A stretch of DNA of 49,074 bases from a virus (IMGVR_UViG_3300031952_000027:1-49074); one strand, 5' to 3'; counted from the first letter of the stretch, positions 28,400-38,511 are shown. Notes: generated from the letters alone by a model not told the origin. Translations and numbers: made by a program.

Positions 28400-30510
28400 G
28401 ATATTTCTTTTACAAAATTAGCCCACGAATACTTGCTGACCTTTTCGGTTTTCTTTTTAATGGCTTCTTTCATTTCGTTAATTTCTTTCTCTTTTGGTTT
28501 TTTCGTCTTTTGTTTGGTTTCTTTTTCTAAAACCTTATTGACCTCTTTAATGTTATAAAATGCAGAATAAGGATTATCTTCTCTTGCCAAACTTAATACC
28601 GAACCTGCCTCACTCGTTTCGGTTGCCAACGGAGAATTAACCGCTTTCATTAATAAATCAATATCTCCTTTTTTTTGAGCGTAATCTGCCATTGTCTTTA
28701 ATAAAAATGAACTTTTGATATTGCTTGGCAGGGATTCTTCTCCCGTAAGAATCTTTCCGGCTTTTTCCATATTCGTATTCATCAATTCAGCAATAGTATC
28801 TGCCTGTTCTTTAAATGTAGTTGAAGTATATTCGGCAATTTCTTTAAATCCTTTCGTGAGTCCCGCCTCTATTGCCTTTACCTGTATATTCAAAGCAACC
28901 CCACTGGGTTTATTGCCTGTAATTTCTATTGGTTTAATTTCCGCCTTAACTTCTTTTATTCCTTTAGTAGCTTGGGCGTAGAAGTCAGTGAGTTGAGATT
29001 TAGAAAGTTTTATTAGTGGATTTTTACTATTAGAATAAATAAAATCTGCTCCCGTAAAAAATGGGTCTTTGGGGTCAAAATCACTGGCAAATTGTTTAAT
29101 TAGGTCTTTTGCTTTAACCCTTTTACTTACAACATTTTTAGGAACATCCGTATAAGATAATGCCGACTCAAAATCTGTGGTTACAAAGTCTCCGTCAATT
29201 ATTGTCCTTCTTGCTTTCCCCGATAAATCGTCAATCCCCCTATAAATAGTAATTTCTTTTTCTGGATTAATTCCCAAATCACTTATTCTCGCGCTTTCTG
29301 GCGTTCCATACTTACGAAGACTTGGGTTGTGTTCTCCGTATTGAGTAGCCCCGCCATTAACTTTTGATACAAATTCGTCTAATGTTCTATTCGGAACTTT
29401 CGCTTCTTTAATTATTGCTTGTTCAAGTTCTTTGGGGATTATACCTTTTTCGGCTGAAAGTGCCTCTGGGGGGGCAATTTTGACTTCTGGGGCGATTGTA
29501 GGGGCGGGTTTGACCCCTTGAATTATCTTTTTACCGTCCTCATTATATAATCGTATTTTTGGTTGTTTCGTTTCGGGAGTTTCAATTTGAGGGATATTTG
29601 TCGTTTGTTGAACTGCAGATATATTCTTTCCGCCAACAAGTTGTCCCGCTCCGCCGATTAAAGCACCACTTACACCGCCAACTCCAAGTGTCATTAAAAT
29701 TTGTCCCGAGGTAAAGTATTTTTTACCTTCCTCCATTATGGCGTTCTTTTCTTCGTCTGTCTTTGCCATTCTCCAGTTATTCTGATATTTTAAAAGATCT
29801 TGTGCTACTTCTGTTCCACCCTCAACTCCAAAATTCTTAACCATTACATTTAAGAGTGTTTTCCCACCACTCTTAAATAGCGATTCAATAGATTTCCCAA
29901 GCATCATATCTCCAACCGTATCTATGGCTATATTTGTTATACTGCTTACCTTTCCTTTGTTTTCAAGTTGTTCTGATGCCGATAATGCAGACCAATAAGC
30001 AGCAGATAAGGGTTTTCCCGCAATGGGGACAAAAGACAACGCAACGCCTATTGCTGTTTGCGGTAAGGTATTCCCAAGCTGATATAAGAATTTGCTTATG
30101 GTTGAAGATTCGGGATTTTCTGCCCTCTCTTTAATCGCCTTATATGCTTCTTCATATGTTTTTTGGGGACTTAAACTTTCTATTCTTGCCAACATTCCCG
30201 CTCCCGATGTTTCTTTTGATAATCCAGCAATTACTTTGCCCGTTTTAGATTCGGCGGTAATCTTTTCTAATGGCTTAGATGCTACGGTTTCTAATACTTT
30301 TGATGCATCAAATTTTTCTGTTGTTTTATAAATTGTTCCAAATATCTTTCCTAATACGGTTTTAAATACTTCCTTAATAGAAGGTTTTAATGACGTTGGT
30401 TGATATTCTAATTTCTTTTTTTCTTGAGTATCGGAATATAATCTAATTTTTCCAGTAGATTTTAGTTCGGTAGTAAGTGGTGTCGGATTGTCTTTATAAA
30501 GCCGAATCAT
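28393..30510 (-). CDS. Internal virion protein with ADP-ribosyltransferase-like segment
   Basis: 705 residues. Two glycine/alanine-rich hydrophobic regions (about 145-185 and 272-295) may insert in the membrane. The middle (about 418-493) reads ITIYRGIDDLSG, GDFVTTDFESALSY and GADFIYS, the order of an Arg-bearing strand, a Ser/Thr-rich turn and a final strand seen in ADP-ribosyltransferase folds. A canonical E-x-E is not evident, so activity is uncertain. The IRLY motif occurs three times. The start overlaps the preceding stop as ATGA. Confidence 0.6.
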   Translation of the reverse strand: MIRLYKDNPTPLTTELKSTGKIRLYSDTQEKKKLEYQPTSLKPSIKEVFKTVLGKIFGTIYKTTEKFDASKVLETVASKPLEKITAESKTGKVIAGLSKETSGAGMLARIESLSPQKTYEEAYKAIKERAENPESSTISKFLYQLGNTLPQTAIGVALSFVPIAGKPLSAAYWSALSASEQLENKGKVSSITNIAIDTVGDMMLGKSIESLFKSGGKTLLNVMVKNFGVEGGTEVAQDLLKYQNNWRMAKTDEEKNAIMEEGKKYFTSGQILMTLGVGGVSGALIGGAGQLVGGKNISAVQQTTNIPQIETPETKQPKIRLYNEDGKKIIQGVKPAPTIAPEVKIAPPEALSAEKGIIPKELEQAIIKEAKVPNRTLDEFVSKVNGGATQYGEHNPSLRKYGTPESARISDLGINPEKEITIYRGIDDLSGKARRTIIDGDFVTTDFESALSYTDVPKNVVSKRVKAKDLIKQFASDFDPKDPFFTGADFIYSNSKNPLIKLSKSQLTDFYAQATKGIKEVKAEIKPIEITGNKPSGVALNIQVKAIEAGLTKGFKEIAEYTSTTFKEQADTIAELMNTNMEKAGKILTGEESLPSNIKSSFLLKTMADYAQKKGDIDLLMKAVNSPLATETSEAGSVLSLAREDNPYSAFYNIKEVNKVLEKETKQKTKKPKEKEINEMKEAIKKKTEKVSKYSWANFVKEISC

Positions 30511-32321
30511 TGATTGTATCTATTAACATATGAATCTGGATAGGCATCATAAACTGCCCGTTGAATATCATTTGAGTCAATATCGGGATATTGTGATTTT
30601 AATTGAGTAGCAATAACCTCTCTGGTTATACCGCGCTTAATTTGATTATCAATCACTGTCCCATTTAACTCGGTATAAAACTTATTGATAGTCGTTTCAT
30701 CTGTAACGATTGTACCTGTAGATTTTTTAGGTAATCTGGTAGAAAAAGTATCAACACTGCCATCTTTGTAGAATATAGAAACCTGTGTCTGGTCGTCGCT
30801 TACAATGTGAAAACTCTCGTCTTTTGTGGTGTCTATACCCTCATAGATTGCTTTCGTAATACCTTGTGGTAGACCACTCTTTAATTCAAGTTGTGTTATC
30901 TGTGTTTGCATTGATGAATCTAATTCGTCCCATCCTTTATTGGTTTCACTCATCATTGAAGTAATGACCGAAAGATTGGCCTTTGCAGAATCCTTAATTG
31001 CTTGCACATCGTCTTTTGCTTCTTTTTCTCTACCAGAAACTATATCTAAAAGTTTAATAGCATTGTTGAATGAAGTTTGATAATTGTCGTTTGCTGTTGC
31101 GAAATCCATTTCTTTATATTTCATTGTTATTTCAATCATTCCAAGTTTTGTATTGTATTCATCGATAAGAGTTTGTTTTTGAAGTCTTAATTCCTCTGCT
31201 TTTCTTCTATATTGGGTATCTAATGCTTGTTGTTTAGTTCCAATTAATTCCATTGGCGCAAGTGCCTGTTCACTCTCTTCTATTCCTCTTTTATAACTTT
31301 CTTCTAATTCTCTTTCTTTCTTTTTTATATCATTTATATCGCTACTTATTTGTTCCATTCCATTTTCTGACATCAGGCTTTTATAGGTGCTTTCGTATCC
31401 GGGCAAAGGTGGTTTCGTTATCTTTTCCCCCGTTTCCCAGTCAATCCCCATCGCGGCCAAGTCTTGTTTTAGTTTCTCTGTCTGATAAGTATAGGTTAAT
31501 TTTTCCGCCTCTTTGGCTGCGTCAGCCGTTGCATTTGCTTCGTCTTCCTTTCTCTTGGCTTCATCGGCGGCCTCGTTGACATCAAGAGAATCAGATGTTT
31601 CCGCTACCTTGTTGGCACCTTCTCCGAACATATCATTAAAAGATACGCCCTCGGGCTTAACCCCAAGAGCAGTTGCCTGTTCTTTACTTACTATCCCTAC
31701 AATTCCTTGTTGATTAGACGTGCCGAATAAGTTTTTATATTCATCCGCTGAAAGATACTTTCCTCCGGGTCCGATTGTATAAACTTCATTCGTTCCCTCA
31801 ATTCTTACAGCGCCATAGATTCCTTGACTTTGAAGGTTGGCAAAAGCAGGGGATGGTTTCCAGTCAGCCCCGAATACTTTTTGGATATTTGCTATATTCT
31901 GATCTACTGCTCCTGTCTGCGTTACGGGCGTAGGTGTGGAAGTTGGCGTAGAAGTTGGTGCAATTCCGCTCGGATAATAAATCTTTCCTGACGATGGGTC
32001 TTTTACAGCTCCTGGTGGCAATTCGCCAGGTTGCAATGTCGTTGGACCAGTTGTTGGTGTTGGCGTAGGAGTCGGTGTTGGTGAGGGTGTGGGAGTCGGT
32101 GTGGGAACTGACGTGGGAGTTGAAATCGCTTGAGGATTAAAAATTTCTGGCATTTCACTAATACCATACTTATTTATCCAATCATAGATAGTTCCACCCT
32201 GAACCCATCCAGTTGCACCTGGTTTAGTATATCCGCCAGAGACGGGACTATAAAATGTTGTTTGTAAATCAGGTCGTGCTTCCCACGCCTTTAATGCTGT
32301 TGCTTGATTTATTGTTGGCAT
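30507..32321 (-). CDS. Internal virion protein with Pro/Thr linker and coiled coil
   Basis: 604 residues. A short N-terminal domain with several Trp and Tyr (about 1-62) is followed by a Pro/Thr repeat linker (about 67-135, mainly Thr-Pro and Ser-Thr-Pro units), a small domain with GADWKPSPAFANLQSQGIYG wording, and a long Glu/Lys/Ala coiled coil (about 250-430). The position after the fibre and before two other large helical proteins marks it as a probable ejection or core protein. Confidence 0.6.
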   Translation of the reverse strand: MPTINQATALKAWEARPDLQTTFYSPVSGGYTKPGATGWVQGGTIYDWINKYGISEMPEIFNPQAISTPTSVPTPTPTPSPTPTPTPTPTTGPTTLQPGELPPGAVKDPSSGKIYYPSGIAPTSTPTSTPTPVTQTGAVDQNIANIQKVFGADWKPSPAFANLQSQGIYGAVRIEGTNEVYTIGPGGKYLSADEYKNLFGTSNQQGIVGIVSKEQATALGVKPEGVSFNDMFGEGANKVAETSDSLDVNEAADEAKRKEDEANATADAAKEAEKLTYTYQTEKLKQDLAAMGIDWETGEKITKPPLPGYESTYKSLMSENGMEQISSDINDIKKKERELEESYKRGIEESEQALAPMELIGTKQQALDTQYRRKAEELRLQKQTLIDEYNTKLGMIEITMKYKEMDFATANDNYQTSFNNAIKLLDIVSGREKEAKDDVQAIKDSAKANLSVITSMMSETNKGWDELDSSMQTQITQLELKSGLPQGITKAIYEGIDTTKDESFHIVSDDQTQVSIFYKDGSVDTFSTRLPKKSTGTIVTDETTINKFYTELNGTVIDNQIKRGITREVIATQLKSQYPDIDSNDIQRAVYDAYPDSYVNRYNQ

Positions 32322-32340
32322 ATTTTTAATTTGTTATTTA

Positions 32341-34884
32341 TTACCAAATATATTGTTGTAAAATATAAGAACCAGCAGAACCATTTCCACCATTACCTCC
32401 GTTTTTAGCTCTGTTTATTCCGCCTATCCCACCTGTTCCGCCAATTACCGAACAAGAAGTTAATGTCCCTGTTAAAGTTCCCTTATAAAGGACTATAACA
32501 GTCCCACCAGCTCCGCCTCCACCAGCTCCACCGCCTCTTGGATAATTACCACCACTATCATTTCCTCCTGCTTCTCCGTCTGTTCCATTCATTCCTTCTG
32601 CCTCAATAGTTGTTGTGCCTGAAAAAGTTAAATTTCCAGCGATTTCTAAAATCAATGCTCCACCACCAGCACCACCCGCCCCACCATCCCCATTATAACT
32701 CATACTATCTTCATCTCCTCCTGCTCCACCTCCGCCGCCTGCTCCACAAGAAGCAAAATATGTTTTTCTATAATTATTTAAATCAAATAGTCCAGCAAAG
32801 TTTGTTTGTTTCAAGCCCTTGGCAAAAAGTCCACTTTCATTGGATGTTCCAGCAGTCCCGTTTGTTCCGTCTGTTAATTGTCCTCCTCCTCCCCCTCCAT
32901 TTCCACCTGTTCCGTCTTGTGCCCCTCCACCACTACCATAATGAATATTTTCACTATCAAATAATCCAGTTGGACTATTCCCATTACCGCCATTTGTAGC
33001 TGGTGTAGCTCCCACACCTGCTGTTCCTGCCGTTCCCCCTGAAGCCCCTGTCTGTCCGCCAGTAGAATCATTACCTATTTTTATCATTGTGCCATTTCCA
33101 ATACTTAAATCTCCACTACATTTTATAATAATAAGAGTTCCATTGGCGTGTGGATTGGTAAAGGTCATATGAACCGCTGAAGCCAATGTTATGCTTGAAT
33201 AATTTTTAACCACAACCAATGCACTGCCTAAATCTATCCCGCCGCCAGCATGTGCCCCATCTGAACCATCACCGCCAAATGCCACTGGAACATCAGCATC
33301 CCAAGCCAATGTTTTCCACGCTCCATTATATCCTTTAAAAACATCCAAGGCAGTATCGTAAAAAATCTGACCATCTGTTCCCGCTGGTTCACTCGCCAAT
33401 CTTGGAAGCTTTAAACCTAATCCAGAATTAAGTGTATTTCCAGTGTCAGTAGCTATCCAATTACTTCCGTCCCAAAAACCTAAATTCCCACTACCAGAAC
33501 TTGTCTCTCCTGCTTTTTGTCCATCGGAGACATATATTAAAGAACCCGCCTGAACCGCTGTTGTATAAAAAACTTCTAATGTGATATGGTCAACACTCAA
33601 TGTTGTCCCTGAACCCAAATTTGAACATTGAATATCTAAAACTAAATAAGTATCCGTAATTGTATCTGTGTTCCAAGTATAAGGAGAAATGTTTGTCCAT
33701 AAATCAGTCCCGTCCCCAAATGTTAGCGTTGTATCACTTCCATTGTTCGGCGTTGCTGTTTTGGCTGTGCTCCAAACTGTTCCACCATCGGGACTTAATC
33801 TAACGGCTACTTCCATGTTTGCGGCATCTCCTTTACACTCTACTTTAACTCTTAAACCAAGTATGGTTGAACCGTGCGGAATTACAGGAGTTTCAGGAGC
33901 TCCTAATCCAAATGTCTTATATTGCTGTTTTAATCCTGCGGTTGTTGTAGTGGCATAAACATTATTGCTTGAATAAGCATTTGTCGGATTTGTCCAATTT
34001 GCTGTTCCGATTGCAGAAGGACTCAACGTGGTAGTCGGACTTGTTGCGGGTGCTCCTGCCAACGTATAAGACCCCAACTGCAAAGACCCGATAGCCGCTA
34101 CTACGCCTTTAACTAAAATACTTGTTCCATCAGAAGCTACAAATTGAGTAGATGAACCCAGATTGTTAAACTTTGCTATACCATTTTTTAAAACATACGC
34201 TTTAGCGTTAGCTATACTTGAAGTAAAATTCGCTTGAGTACAACCCCAAAAAGTATCTCCATCTGATTCAACATGAAAAGAGTTTGCGGTTATATCCTCG
34301 TCGGGAATGTGTAATTCTGAAGCTGTTATCGTTCCCGCTATGTTCGCATTCGTAGCAAATAAAGTTCCATCAATATCTATGTAAAAGTTTTTGGCGTGGA
34401 ACGAAGAATTTGTGCCATCAGAATAAATCGTCATATCTCCCGCGTTTGCTGTATATCCTGAATGGTCTTCTGTCCCCGTGTAGATTGAAGTGGAATTTAT
34501 TGACCACCCGCCTATTGTTCCGGCAGTAGCCGTAAACGTTCCTTTGATATTAAAAGTGCCTGCGGACTGATCCCACAAGATACCTTGCGCACCAGCATAG
34601 TTTCCAATTGTAATATCTCCGACATTCGTGCCATCTATTTCTATTTTAAAGACCTGTGAACTTGAAGCATTGTAGGCAACAAATCCAATTGTTGGATCCC
34701 ACTCTGGCCTTATTTCCACCCTTGCTCCGGAATCATTGCTCTTATAGGCAGCACCAGAGATTGTTCCTCCAACGATTATCGAAACTCCAGCCGGTGCAAT
34801 ACCAGTAGATTCATCGGTTATTAGTTCGAACACATCCGTAAGTGTTCGTTCTGGAACAACCAGTTGTGTAAATAATTCTGTCAT
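32341..34884 (-). CDS. Tail fibre/adhesin with glycine-rich C-terminal region
   Basis: 847 residues. The N-terminal part (about 1-450) is made of beta-rich repeats typical of fibre shafts; a LysGlyTyrAsnGlyAlaTrpLysThrLeu segment (about 520) precedes a Gly-rich region of about 200 residues with repeated GGAGG, GGNGG and GGGGGAGG tracts. Such tracts can stack into polyglycine-II sandwiches like the receptor-binding tip of T-even gp38. It should bind the host surface. Its neighbours are the tail adaptor and ejection genes. Confidence 0.7.
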   Translation of the reverse strand: MTELFTQLVVPERTLTDVFELITDESTGIAPAGVSIIVGGTISGAAYKSNDSGARVEIRPEWDPTIGFVAYNASSSQVFKIEIDGTNVGDITIGNYAGAQGILWDQSAGTFNIKGTFTATAGTIGGWSINSTSIYTGTEDHSGYTANAGDMTIYSDGTNSSFHAKNFYIDIDGTLFATNANIAGTITASELHIPDEDITANSFHVESDGDTFWGCTQANFTSSIANAKAYVLKNGIAKFNNLGSSTQFVASDGTSILVKGVVAAIGSLQLGSYTLAGAPATSPTTTLSPSAIGTANWTNPTNAYSSNNVYATTTTAGLKQQYKTFGLGAPETPVIPHGSTILGLRVKVECKGDAANMEVAVRLSPDGGTVWSTAKTATPNNGSDTTLTFGDGTDLWTNISPYTWNTDTITDTYLVLDIQCSNLGSGTTLSVDHITLEVFYTTAVQAGSLIYVSDGQKAGETSSGSGNLGFWDGSNWIATDTGNTLNSGLGLKLPRLASEPAGTDGQIFYDTALDVFKGYNGAWKTLAWDADVPVAFGGDGSDGAHAGGGIDLGSALVVVKNYSSITLASAVHMTFTNPHANGTLIIIKCSGDLSIGNGTMIKIGNDSTGGQTGASGGTAGTAGVGATPATNGGNGNSPTGLFDSENIHYGSGGGAQDGTGGNGGGGGGQLTDGTNGTAGTSNESGLFAKGLKQTNFAGLFDLNNYRKTYFASCGAGGGGGAGGDEDSMSYNGDGGAGGAGGGALILEIAGNLTFSGTTTIEAEGMNGTDGEAGGNDSGGNYPRGGGAGGGGAGGTVIVLYKGTLTGTLTSCSVIGGTGGIGGINRAKNGGNGGNGSAGSYILQQYIW

Positions 34885-34889
34885 AATTT

Positions 34890-36113
34890 CTACAAATCAT
34901 AGTATGTTTGAATCAACGGCAATGCTCTTGACGGATTATTCATAACATATCTTGCTTTCAATTTTTCGTAATCTTTCTCGAATCTATCAGCTTCGTTAAA
35001 ATTCTTAAGATGTTCAGCCATTCTCTGGGCGGTCTTAGCAACAATAATTGGATATTCGTTAGTCTCGCAGTTCAATAAATCAGTCACGGCCGTAGCATCT
35101 TCTAAGAATACTCCGGCATTAGATTGCCAACCGTATCGGGTATAATAAACCACCTGTTGATGAGTTCCAAGTTTAAGTATAAGATTATCGAATCTGTAAT
35201 CAGTTTCGGAAACCTTTGCAGCATCTTTTGTCATATACAAAGCAACATAATCACAGGCATCGTCATCTGGGGTTCCTGATGGAGTAGATTTATTGGTAAA
35301 ATCAAACCTTAGAAGGTTCCATCCTGCGTAGAACGAAGCCGCTTCGTTGTTTGTTGTAATTGTAATCGAATAATAAGCAGACGAACTGCTCCCAATTCTA
35401 AGTATAAAATTAGTAAGATTTGTCGCAGATGAAATGTATACCCAGGCCAGCGCAGAACCAGCCGAGAGATAATCCGAAACATCAAACTCATCTAAGTCAT
35501 CGTTGTAAATTCCTGCAGTTGTTCCTCCTGCGGCACTTATATCCCAGTTAATCGAACCATTCCCCTTAACATAATTTTCTGTATCTGCCGTAAGATTTGT
35601 GCCGTCTCCGTATAAAGTCCAGGTTCCTCCTCCTGCGGTTAAAGAATCCATCGTACTTATACTCGTTTCTGTATCGTCAATAACCCTTGATATTAAAAGT
35701 CTATTCACCAAGTCATCTCGGTTAATAGCAACTATGTTGTCTCCAAGCCAACTACCTTTGTTTAAAGTTATCGGATCTCCCCATTGGTCAATGCGGTTAT
35801 CTTGTTTGACTTGGTCAAACTCTTCTGCGGTCACCAGGCGCCAGTAATCGTGCCTTCCCCTACCTATTTGGGGTTTAATATCTATTATCTTGTCGTCTTT
35901 AAGGTCTGTCGGACAAGCATAATCCCACACGCCATCAAAAAGGTTCGGCGACAAAGCGGCGCTTCTTATTGTGCCGTGTAAATCAATTTCTGATATGACC
36001 TCCTTAACCGAGTCATTAGCTATAATTAAAAAATTAGCCGCAGTAAAACTACCGCTTACTTTTGCGGTTACCGATGAATTTAATTCACTTTGTGCGAATG
36101 AACCTACGCTCAT
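34890..36113 (-). CDS. Tail adaptor-like protein with inserted beta-jelly-roll domain
   Basis: 407 residues. The N- and C-terminal parts (about 1-140 and 330-407) are helical with WRLVTAEEFDQVKQDNR and AQRMAEHLKNFNEADRFEKDY wording, the pattern of small head-tail adaptors that seal the portal. Between them (about 150-325) is a Thr/Ser/Asn/Tyr-rich segment resembling a carbohydrate-binding jelly roll (DVSDYLSAGSALAWVYISS, GWNLLRFDF, DYRFDNLIL). Neither part is proved; the mixture is the notable point. Confidence 0.55.
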   Translation of the reverse strand: MSVGSFAQSELNSSVTAKVSGSFTAANFLIIANDSVKEVISEIDLHGTIRSAALSPNLFDGVWDYACPTDLKDDKIIDIKPQIGRGRHDYWRLVTAEEFDQVKQDNRIDQWGDPITLNKGSWLGDNIVAINRDDLVNRLLISRVIDDTETSISTMDSLTAGGGTWTLYGDGTNLTADTENYVKGNGSINWDISAAGGTTAGIYNDDLDEFDVSDYLSAGSALAWVYISSATNLTNFILRIGSSSSAYYSITITTNNEAASFYAGWNLLRFDFTNKSTPSGTPDDDACDYVALYMTKDAAKVSETDYRFDNLILKLGTHQQVVYYTRYGWQSNAGVFLEDATAVTDLLNCETNEYPIIVAKTAQRMAEHLKNFNEADRFEKDYEKLKARYVMNNPSRALPLIQTYYDL

Positions 36114-36122
36114 AATTTTATT

Positions 36123-37592
36123 TTAATTAATTTTTATCCAAATTCCCGTCATTAAAAGGGTTCTTATTTTAAAAGGATTGGTCGTACTCCCATTAGTCCA
36201 CGAAAAATCTATCCTAAAGTCATCACATTGTAATCCTCCATTATAAATCTTCCTGAAAGTGGAAGAATCTGAAGCCGAATACGCAACCTGATCTAACGCC
36301 AATGTTGAAGCGCCTTGATTATATGTAATAGTCGTGTCCACTTTCGCACCAGTTGCAAGAGTTTCGAATCCCAACTGAACAAGATCAATTTGACATTTCC
36401 AGCCAGGTATTCTCATATTATATGCCATAGTATTATATCTGGCTCCCTTACTATATCCCGATGCTTTTGCTATATTATAATTCGTGCTTGCGGTTGAACT
36501 GATTAACGGCGTTCCAAATGGAGCAGCCCAAGTTCCTGCAGTAGCGTATGTTGGAGTTATAAATCTAAAGAAATTAACCGGTAAATCTTTATCTTTTGAT
36601 CCCCACAATACCAATACATTGCTTGAAATCCAACCAATAAAACCATCATAGAATCCCACCTGTGCCTGATTTGGTAATGATCCACTGTAGCGTCTAATTC
36701 GTTCTAATCTTGTTCCATTAATGTATCCGAAGTTATATCCTCCTGTAGTTATGGCGTCTCTCCACCAGACATAGGTAATTCCATTCTCGGTAAATAGGGC
36801 GCCGATTTCTCCTCCGACCTCTATTGGATCTCCTTCCCACGAACTTGATACTCCGTTCCATCTATAAATAGCAGATAAGTTATAATTAGACCCCGTAACA
36901 TTCGGTCTGTTAAGTGCAATGATCACCCTATTCTCGTTCCACGAAACCGATACGGTCTTTGAATCGGTAAAAAAGTCCAGTGCCGTAACATTCTTGGTCG
37001 TTCCGTCGACCGTAGCTATATAATATCCATTAGTAATATAGGCAACATCGTCTCCTCCTACTATCCCATAATGAGGCGCGTCTTGAAGCTGTGCCGCTCC
37101 CGTACCAACTGTTGATCCCCAGTTGTCGTCCCAAGTTGTATCGTTTGTAAGCAATCCGATGTCTCCGTCTACTCCTGTATCGTTCCAAAAAACAAGAACC
37201 TTTCCTTGATAGATAAGCACATCGGTAGAAACGTTAGCCGTTCCGGCAGTAATAGTTTTAGGAAAATTAGTGTTAGATACGGCTGTTGAGGTTATTTTAA
37301 AAACACTCGCAGCTCCACAGGCATAAGCAGCATCACTTGATAATGCATGTTTGGTAATTCCGACAATAAGATTAGACCCCAATTCACCGGCTTGTGTCCC
37401 GCCCGTCAAAGATGTGTCAACCAGCATTCCCGGACCCTGAGTAAGAACGTTCGGGTCTCGTAAATCAATATCTGTTATGGTAGTTGCTTGATTCTTGTTC
37501 CCATAAAAAGACCAACCATTATCAAAATACGCGGGACAGAAACCACCCCACTTACTTATTGAGATTGTCCACGGTTCTGGTTCTTTAACCAT
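36123..37592 (-). CDS. Beta-propeller-like tail nozzle protein
   Basis: 489 residues, almost wholly beta by composition, with regularly spaced Trp and Gly-Asp/Asn turns about every 45-60 residues (for example VLVFWND, VAYITNGYYIATVD, ITYVWWRD, VLVLWGS), like propeller blades. T7 gp12 and P22 hub proteins have this shape and form the short tail tube. It precedes the adaptor-like gene in the operon. A function as nozzle is inferred. Confidence 0.6.
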   Translation of the reverse strand: MVKEPEPWTISISKWGGFCPAYFDNGWSFYGNKNQATTITDIDLRDPNVLTQGPGMLVDTSLTGGTQAGELGSNLIVGITKHALSSDAAYACGAASVFKITSTAVSNTNFPKTITAGTANVSTDVLIYQGKVLVFWNDTGVDGDIGLLTNDTTWDDNWGSTVGTGAAQLQDAPHYGIVGGDDVAYITNGYYIATVDGTTKNVTALDFFTDSKTVSVSWNENRVIIALNRPNVTGSNYNLSAIYRWNGVSSSWEGDPIEVGGEIGALFTENGITYVWWRDAITTGGYNFGYINGTRLERIRRYSGSLPNQAQVGFYDGFIGWISSNVLVLWGSKDKDLPVNFFRFITPTYATAGTWAAPFGTPLISSTASTNYNIAKASGYSKGARYNTMAYNMRIPGWKCQIDLVQLGFETLATGAKVDTTITYNQGASTLALDQVAYSASDSSTFRKIYNGGLQCDDFRIDFSWTNGSTTNPFKIRTLLMTGIWIKIN

Positions 37593-37594
37593 AT

Positions 37595-38398
37595 TTAGAA
37601 TCCCTTAATTCTTATATCTACTGAACCCGATGCGTAATTTGAAGACTTGACGAATAGCCACTTCAAGTTGTTTGCGTAAACCTGGTAGATGCTATTTGTG
37701 TCTGTTCCGGAAATCGTAATTCCTGTATCTCCTTCAAGTTCTGTGTTGTTCTGAAGGTCATAGACAGCAACGTTGTCATATCTGTTCGTACTTGATTGCG
37801 AAGCATACCAATCTGGTGCTGTCTCCATATCTGATCCAACAATCTTGAATCCAACGCTTGCCACTTCTTCTGCGTTGATAGTAATAGTCTTGAACTCATA
37901 ACTACCCGCGTCAAATGCGACAGCGTCTTTCATTTCTTGTGTAAAGAAGTATTTGCCATCACTTCCAGACGCCGTTGAAGCAAAATCAACTTCAGATCCA
38001 CCTTTTGTAGTAGATACTTGAAATCTATCGCTGTTGCTCGCAGTCGTTCCAAGATCAGCATAAGAAGTACTGACTACGTAGTATGCTGTATCCTCTGTGA
38101 GAATGCTGTCGTCAAACGAACTAGCCGTATTGAACATTACAACGTTTCCAACAGAAGGACTCGCGAATACTGCACCCGGATCTCCTTCAATATAGATGGC
38201 ATTGTCAGAAACGTCGGCAGAAAATGACGCCAAGCTTTGTTGTTGACCATCAAAGACTACAAACTCTGCCTGTGCGCTGTCTCCTCCACTCGATCTTCCG
38301 CTGAAGATTCCCGTTTCGTTCTTTGCTTGTACTCCAAGGAATACTAAGATTCCAATCAGTAGAACGATTTCAATCCAGTGTAATTTTATGTTTTGCAT
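37595..38398 (-). CDS. Membrane-anchored beta-rich structural protein
   Basis: 267 residues. N-terminal span about 9-24 (hydrophobic Ile/Leu/Val) with basic residues before it. The remainder is a beta-rich Ser/Thr/Asp/Asn-rich domain. Its C-terminal 60 residues (VAVYDLQNNTELEGDTGITISG, NNLKWLFVKSS) match the gene at 46563 at the same spacing, so the two are paralogues. AGGAGG lies about 27 bases before its ATG, with in-frame stops between. It belongs to the anchored cassette. Confidence 0.7.
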   Translation of the reverse strand: MQNIKLHWIEIVLLIGILVFLGVQAKNETGIFSGRSSGGDSAQAEFVVFDGQQQSLASFSADVSDNAIYIEGDPGAVFASPSVGNVVMFNTASSFDDSILTEDTAYYVVSTSYADLGTTASNSDRFQVSTTKGGSEVDFASTASGSDGKYFFTQEMKDAVAFDAGSYEFKTITINAEEVASVGFKIVGSDMETAPDWYASQSSTNRYDNVAVYDLQNNTELEGDTGITISGTDTNSIYQVYANNLKWLFVKSSNYASGSVDIRIKGF

Positions 38399-38477
38399 GT
38401 TAGTTTATTAATTATTATTTCTTATCCTCCTTTAATTTTTAACTATTTAAAACGAATACTCCCTGCTTTAATTCTTA

Positions 38478-38503
38478 TGCGGTTTCTTAACAAGAAATCC
38501 GCA
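38478..38503 (-). other. Hairpin between two anchored-protein genes
   Basis: TGCGGTTTCTT (38478-38488) and AAGAAATCCGCA (38492-38503) pair with a one-base bulge and a 3-base loop. No U-run follows in either direction, so it is more likely a stability or processing hairpin than a terminator. Confidence 0.5.
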
Positions 38504-38511
38504 GAAAGAAA

